Assembly (NCBI GenBank): GCA_934162285.1
Contig: CAKPHY010000036.1
Coordinates: 1-9,697 of the forward strand
Reading direction: 5' to 3'
Source of the DNA: an uncultured Bacilli bacterium
GTDB lineage: Bacteria > Bacillota_I > Bacilli_A > RF39 > UBA660
DNA length: 9,697 bases
Positions 7,175 through 9,697 of this stretch are shown here, piece by piece. The notes beneath the pieces are model-generated. The model saw only the letters and a program-made list of their open reading frames with translations, was not told the origin of the DNA and did not search any database. Numbering within the stretch: the first letter of the stretch is position 1; each line of letters starts with the position of its first letter. The position numbers and the translations under genes were made by a program.

Positions 7175-7943
7175 ATAAACATCTGATAAGATTAGGTTTA
7201 TATTCTTTTTTATTAATAAGAGTTTTAGCATCATTAAGAATAACAACTTCTTTATCTAATTGTTCACTTAAATATTTTTTAAAACTAACTAAAAAATCGT
7301 GTAAATTAATATCTTCTGAACAATACATTTCTTTCAATAATTTATTACTTCTAACAAATTCATCAAAATAGCCATCAATCAAGAATAACAACATTGCTTG
7401 ATTAAATATACTTACATTTTTCTCAACTGTCACTTCAACTGGGTTATTTGCAATAGAATAATCATCAGTATCAATTATACTAACTTTACCAGGTCCATAC
7501 ATAATATTATATAAAACATCGTAAGTTTGAATATTAAATTTAGACATTTTCTTTACATCATCTAGAGCTACTGTTGAAGCTTTAGTTATTTCATCTAAAT
7601 TAACATTTAAAGGATTTACATGATCAATGTTTCTTCCCGGAGCCATCCCTGTTATATAACCTATTACTTCATCATTTACTTTTACGATTTCTTCAGGGAA
7701 ATAAAAAGTATCATTACGAGCTTCTTTAAATCGCATTACTTTCTCTTCTTCGTAAGGTACATAATATTCTTTTTCATTTTCAATAAATTGCAAATAAATT
7801 TTAACTACTTTATGAAGATTTTTATCATAAAAAGTTTGACCTTGAGAACCAATCGAATAACCATTAAAACCTAAAGAAAGTGCTCTTACCTTAGAAAGAT
7901 CATTTAAGTACTCAAAAACATCTTCACGGCTTTTAAAAACCAT
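7173..7943 (-). CDS. Diverged protein-kinase-fold protein, function unknown
   Basis: A 256-residue soluble protein that I do not recognise by name. The order of elements resembles a small kinase fold. There is a glycine-containing turn (GSQGQ, 32-36), then a beta strand ending in a lysine (VVKIY, K48) and a helix with several glutamates (65-75). A hinge-like segment follows (VIGYITGMAPGR, 93-104). A loop around D142 and N146 sits where kinases have their catalytic Asp and Asn, and IIDTDDY (156-162) resembles the metal-binding D of the DFG position. The canonical HRD-x4-N spacing is not kept. It could be an active small-molecule or protein kinase, or an ATP-binding pseudokinase. The start follows AAGGGGG (7957-7951), an imperfect ribosome site, at seven bases' spacing. 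It is a single gene with its own promoter, converging on the HAD gene. Confidence 0.6.
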   Translation of the reverse strand: MVFKSREDVFEYLNDLSKVRALSLGFNGYSIGSQGQTFYDKNLHKVVKIYLQFIENEKEYYVPYEEEKVMRFKEARNDTFYFPEEIVKVNDEVIGYITGMAPGRNIDHVNPLNVNLDEITKASTVALDDVKKMSKFNIQTYDVLYNIMYGPGKVSIIDTDDYSIANNPVEVTVEKNVSIFNQAMLLFLIDGYFDEFVRSNKLLKEMYCSEDINLHDFLVSFKKYLSEQLDKEVVILNDAKTLINKKEYKPNLIRCL

Positions 7944-7971
7944 TTTAATTCCCCCTTTTTAGTGAGAAAAT

Positions 7972-7999
7972 ATTATAGCACATTCAAATTTTTTTGCAA
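7972..7999 (-). promoter_or_regulatory. Promoter of the kinase-fold gene
   Basis: On the minus strand TTGCAA (7999-7994, four of six) and a perfect TATAAT (7977-7972) are separated by 16 bases. The -10 is extended by TGC. The start near 7965 leaves a leader of about 20 bases. Confidence 0.65.
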
Positions 8000-8002
8000 A
8001 TT

Positions 8003-8029
8003 AAAACTATATAGAAAAATCTATATAGT
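8003..8029 (-). terminator. Hairpin terminator downstream of the HtpX-like gene
   Basis: ACTATATAG (8006-8014) pairs perfectly with CTATATAGT (8021-8029) across a 6-base loop, seven bases past the protease stop codon. On the minus strand the T run after it is short (TTT, AA, TTT). On the plus strand seven T follow at 8031-8037, so it would work better against antisense transcription. Confidence 0.6.
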
Positions 8030-8035
8030 CTTTTT

Positions 8036-9592
8036 TTAAGCAAAAATCATTATTAAAAAGAAAACAAACATTAAAATTGCATAAACAATTTTACTAAAGG
8101 TAAATGTATGACATTTCTTTACTTTACCATCTACTTCCATATCTAGAATTTCTACATATGGAACTGGACTACGACGATACCAACCTCTTATTTTTACAAT
8201 TTTATCAAAATATTCAGGTGATCTAAATAAAGCAAAGATTTTATTAGCAAGAACTATTGGTTGATTATAATCTAGAAACATAATACCTGTTTCATCTTTA
8301 ATAACAAAATCTTCATTAAAAATGCATCCAGGATTACCTCTACCAATAATTTTACCATTTAATGTTACTGGAATACAAGTAACACCTGAAACATTAACTT
8401 CACCAAGTAAATTTTCAACATTAGTTTCTTTATAAGGACCATTTTTATGACTTCTAAATAATCTAACATACATAAAAATTACCATTACTATTCCACCCAA
8501 ACCAGCTATAAAACCAGCATTTGATGGGAATATACAAGCAATAATTGCTGTTAAAACTAAAGTTAAAAATGGTAAGAAAGAAATTACTAATTCAGTAAAG
8601 AATGTTCCAGTATAAGAATTTTCCTTAACTAAATCAAAAGTAAATAAAGGTGCGACGCCAAATTCAGGTGCACGTGATAAAATAGCTTCAAGACGATTAG
8701 AAATAAGCGGATGAGTTGAGTTAAGTTCATATATCTTAGCCCAAGTATTCCACTTTTCCCATTTCATAGCATTTTTTATACTACCAACATTAATTTCGCC
8801 ATTAGCAGCTACTACCAAAGCTTTACTAGTTTTAGAATCAAAAATACCTAAAGCATTCGCAGTATTCTTTTTTCTTGAACCCTTAACAGACAAACCAAAA
8901 CCTATTTTTACTAAAGCTAAAGCAAGACCATTAGGATCTTTAGTTTCTTCAATAGCAAAACTATCAGCATAATATTCACGAGTACGTGATAACCATAAAA
9001 CAATATATTGACTAATAATATATAAAACATAAGCGATAATACCTATTATTGCTAATTTTGAAGAATCATCATCATCGGCATTATCAGTAAATATTTCATA
9101 AATTCCATATAAAACTAAAGGAACTAATTGAACAACAGTCATAAATAACATATCATAATGAGTTGCATGACCAAGTTCGTGAGCAACAACAGACTTTACT
9201 TCTTCTTCACTTAAAAGTTCAAATAACCCCCTAGTCAAAACAATGCGAGCATCATTTTTAGTATGTCCATAAGTAAAAGCATTAGGTGCCCCATCATCAA
9301 TATATCCTATTCTAGGATATTTCATATTATATTTTTTACATACTTCGCCAATAAAATTTTTTAAATAATCTGGCATATCATAATTAAATTTGGCTTTATA
9401 AAACCATCTCATTGAGACATCAGTTGCAATAGGTGAAATTAAAAATTGAAGGATTAAAATAATAATACTAATTAAAATCCCATAAATAACAGGAGCTCCT
9501 GTTAAAATAAAGATCAAAATTACAAAAGCAGATAAAACGCCATACAAACAAGTAATTGTCAATAAAGAAACACCAAACAAATTTTTTTTCAT
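8036..9592 (-). CDS. HtpX-like M48 membrane zinc metalloprotease with a long C-terminal extension
   Basis: A 518-residue membrane protein. The N-terminal half is a standard HtpX/M48B protease: two membrane helices (about 8-32 and 35-55), the NAFTYG motif (104-109), the zinc site HELGH (138-142) with E206 in REYYAD as third ligand, two further helices (about 150-166 and 180-202), and THPLISNR (293-300). The family degrades misfolded or damaged membrane proteins, with the active site facing the cytoplasm. HtpX is usually near 290 residues. Here about 190 more follow: two helices (335-353, 358-378), a beta-rich soluble stretch (about 395-486, with GRGNPG at 417-422 and a GWYRRSPVPYVEI segment at 470-482), and a last tail helix (500-517). 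I do not recognise this part firmly. The start has GGAG (9603-9600) seven bases upstream. It is a single gene with promoter and terminator. Confidence 0.88.
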   Translation of the reverse strand: MKKNLFGVSLLTITCLYGVLSAFVILIFILTGAPVIYGILISIIILILQFLISPIATDVSMRWFYKAKFNYDMPDYLKNFIGEVCKKYNMKYPRIGYIDDGAPNAFTYGHTKNDARIVLTRGLFELLSEEEVKSVVAHELGHATHYDMLFMTVVQLVPLVLYGIYEIFTDNADDDDSSKLAIIGIIAYVLYIISQYIVLWLSRTREYYADSFAIEETKDPNGLALALVKIGFGLSVKGSRKKNTANALGIFDSKTSKALVVAANGEINVGSIKNAMKWEKWNTWAKIYELNSTHPLISNRLEAILSRAPEFGVAPLFTFDLVKENSYTGTFFTELVISFLPFLTLVLTAIIACIFPSNAGFIAGLGGIVMVIFMYVRLFRSHKNGPYKETNVENLLGEVNVSGVTCIPVTLNGKIIGRGNPGCIFNEDFVIKDETGIMFLDYNQPIVLANKIFALFRSPEYFDKIVKIRGWYRRSPVPYVEILDMEVDGKVKKCHTFTFSKIVYAILMFVFFLIMIFA

Positions 9593-9618
9593 AAAATCAC
9601 TCCCAACTCCTAATGTCT

Positions 9619-9639
9619 ACATTATAACACGTATAATGT
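9619..9639. repeat. Inverted repeat covering the protease promoter -10
   Basis: ACATTATA (9619-9626) and TATAATGT (9632-9639) form a perfect 8-base inverted repeat around a 5-base centre. It contains the minus-strand -10 and its TGn extension, so a protein bound here would block transcription. A TATAAT also reads on the plus strand at 9632-9637. It could be an operator, or simply two facing -10-like sequences. Confidence 0.5.
9621..9629 (-). promoter_or_regulatory. Extended -10 promoter of the HtpX-like gene
   Basis: On the minus strand TGT precedes a perfect TATAAT (9626-9621). The best -35 candidate, TTTATG (9649-9644) at 17 bases, is poor. The start would be near 9614. The -10 hexamer sits inside a perfect inverted repeat (9619-9639). 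A second minus-strand TATAAT occurs at 9696-9691, at the window edge, and might be an upstream promoter. Confidence 0.6.
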
Positions 9640-9641
9640 TG

Positions 9642-9683
9642 AACATAAAGATTTTGAATTTAAAAATTTGATTTCTTTATGTT
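9642..9683. repeat. Inverted repeat upstream of the HtpX-like gene
   Basis: AACATAAAG (9642-9650) and CTTTATGTT (9675-9683) are perfect 9-base inverted copies separated by 24 AT-rich bases. The left copy overlaps the -35 position of the protease promoter. On the plus strand a T run follows the right copy, but no plus-strand gene ends here. It may be a regulator binding pair or an upstream RNA hairpin. Confidence 0.45.
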
Positions 9684-9697
9684 TTTTGTTATTATAG

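Noticed and set aside
7620..7874. An 84-codon open frame on the plus strand, antisense to the kinase-fold gene
   Set aside because: It lies wholly inside a well-supported gene, is rich in Phe/Ile/Tyr as expected of the complement of AT-rich coding DNA, and has no ribosome site or known motif.
8003..8038. A terminator of an unseen plus-strand transcript, given seven T at 8031-8037
   Set aside because: No plus-strand gene or RNA ends here. The hairpin is placed correctly for the minus-strand protease gene.
98..9592. Reassignment of TGA to tryptophan, as in mycoplasmas
   Set aside because: All eight genes end in TAA, so TGA is never seen as a stop. However, the tryptophan codons I checked are TGG and every gene is full length without needing TGA. 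The window gives no evidence for reassignment.
9619..9683. A CIRCE-type heat-shock operator at the protease promoter
   Set aside because: The CIRCE arms TTAGCACTC and GAGTGCTAA are absent; the repeats present are different sequences.

Overview
The window is AT-rich bacterial chromosome of low-GC Gram-positive (Firmicutes/Bacilli or Mollicutes-related) character. This rests on the base composition, strong AGGAGG-type ribosome binding sites, a tRNA gene with encoded CCA, and protein families typical of that group (YfhO, GtrA/GtcA, Cof-type HAD, HtpX). All eight protein genes end in TAA. The tryptophan codons I checked are TGG, so the standard bacterial code is assumed. Seven of the eight protein genes and the tRNA lie on the minus strand.

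Layout, left to right: a PAP2-family lipid phosphatase (98-736, minus) with its own promoter and terminator; a stand-alone tRNA-Lys(CUU) (829-904, minus) with promoter and terminator; a compact four-gene minus-strand operon (6367 down to 1003); a Cof-type HAD phosphatase (6472-7158, plus) divergent from that operon; a diverged protein-kinase-fold protein (7173-7943, minus) converging on the HAD gene and sharing one terminator hairpin with it; and an enlarged HtpX-like M48 membrane metalloprotease (8036-9592, minus). The right edge (9593-9697) holds the protease promoter and two inverted repeats.

The main feature is the operon. In transcription order it encodes a DPM1/CsbB/GtrB-like membrane glycosyltransferase, a GtrA/GtcA-type small membrane protein, a large YfhO-family multispanning protein, and a second GT-C-like multispanning glycosyltransferase. 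The first three match the known three-component scheme in which a sugar is loaded onto undecaprenyl phosphate inside the cell, flipped, and transferred outside to a surface polymer; in Bacillus subtilis, CsbB and YfhO with a GtcA-type protein put GlcNAc on lipoteichoic acid. The extra GT-C gene, translationally overlapped with yfhO, is the unusual element. The nearby PAP2 phosphatase could recycle the undecaprenyl carrier, but it is a separate transcription unit and that link is inference.

Every promoter I could place carries an extended -10 (TGn before the hexamer), usually with a weak or unrecognisable -35. There is no CRISPR array, insertion sequence, rRNA or phage gene, and no gene looks broken. 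No untranscribed stretch exceeds about 300 bases.
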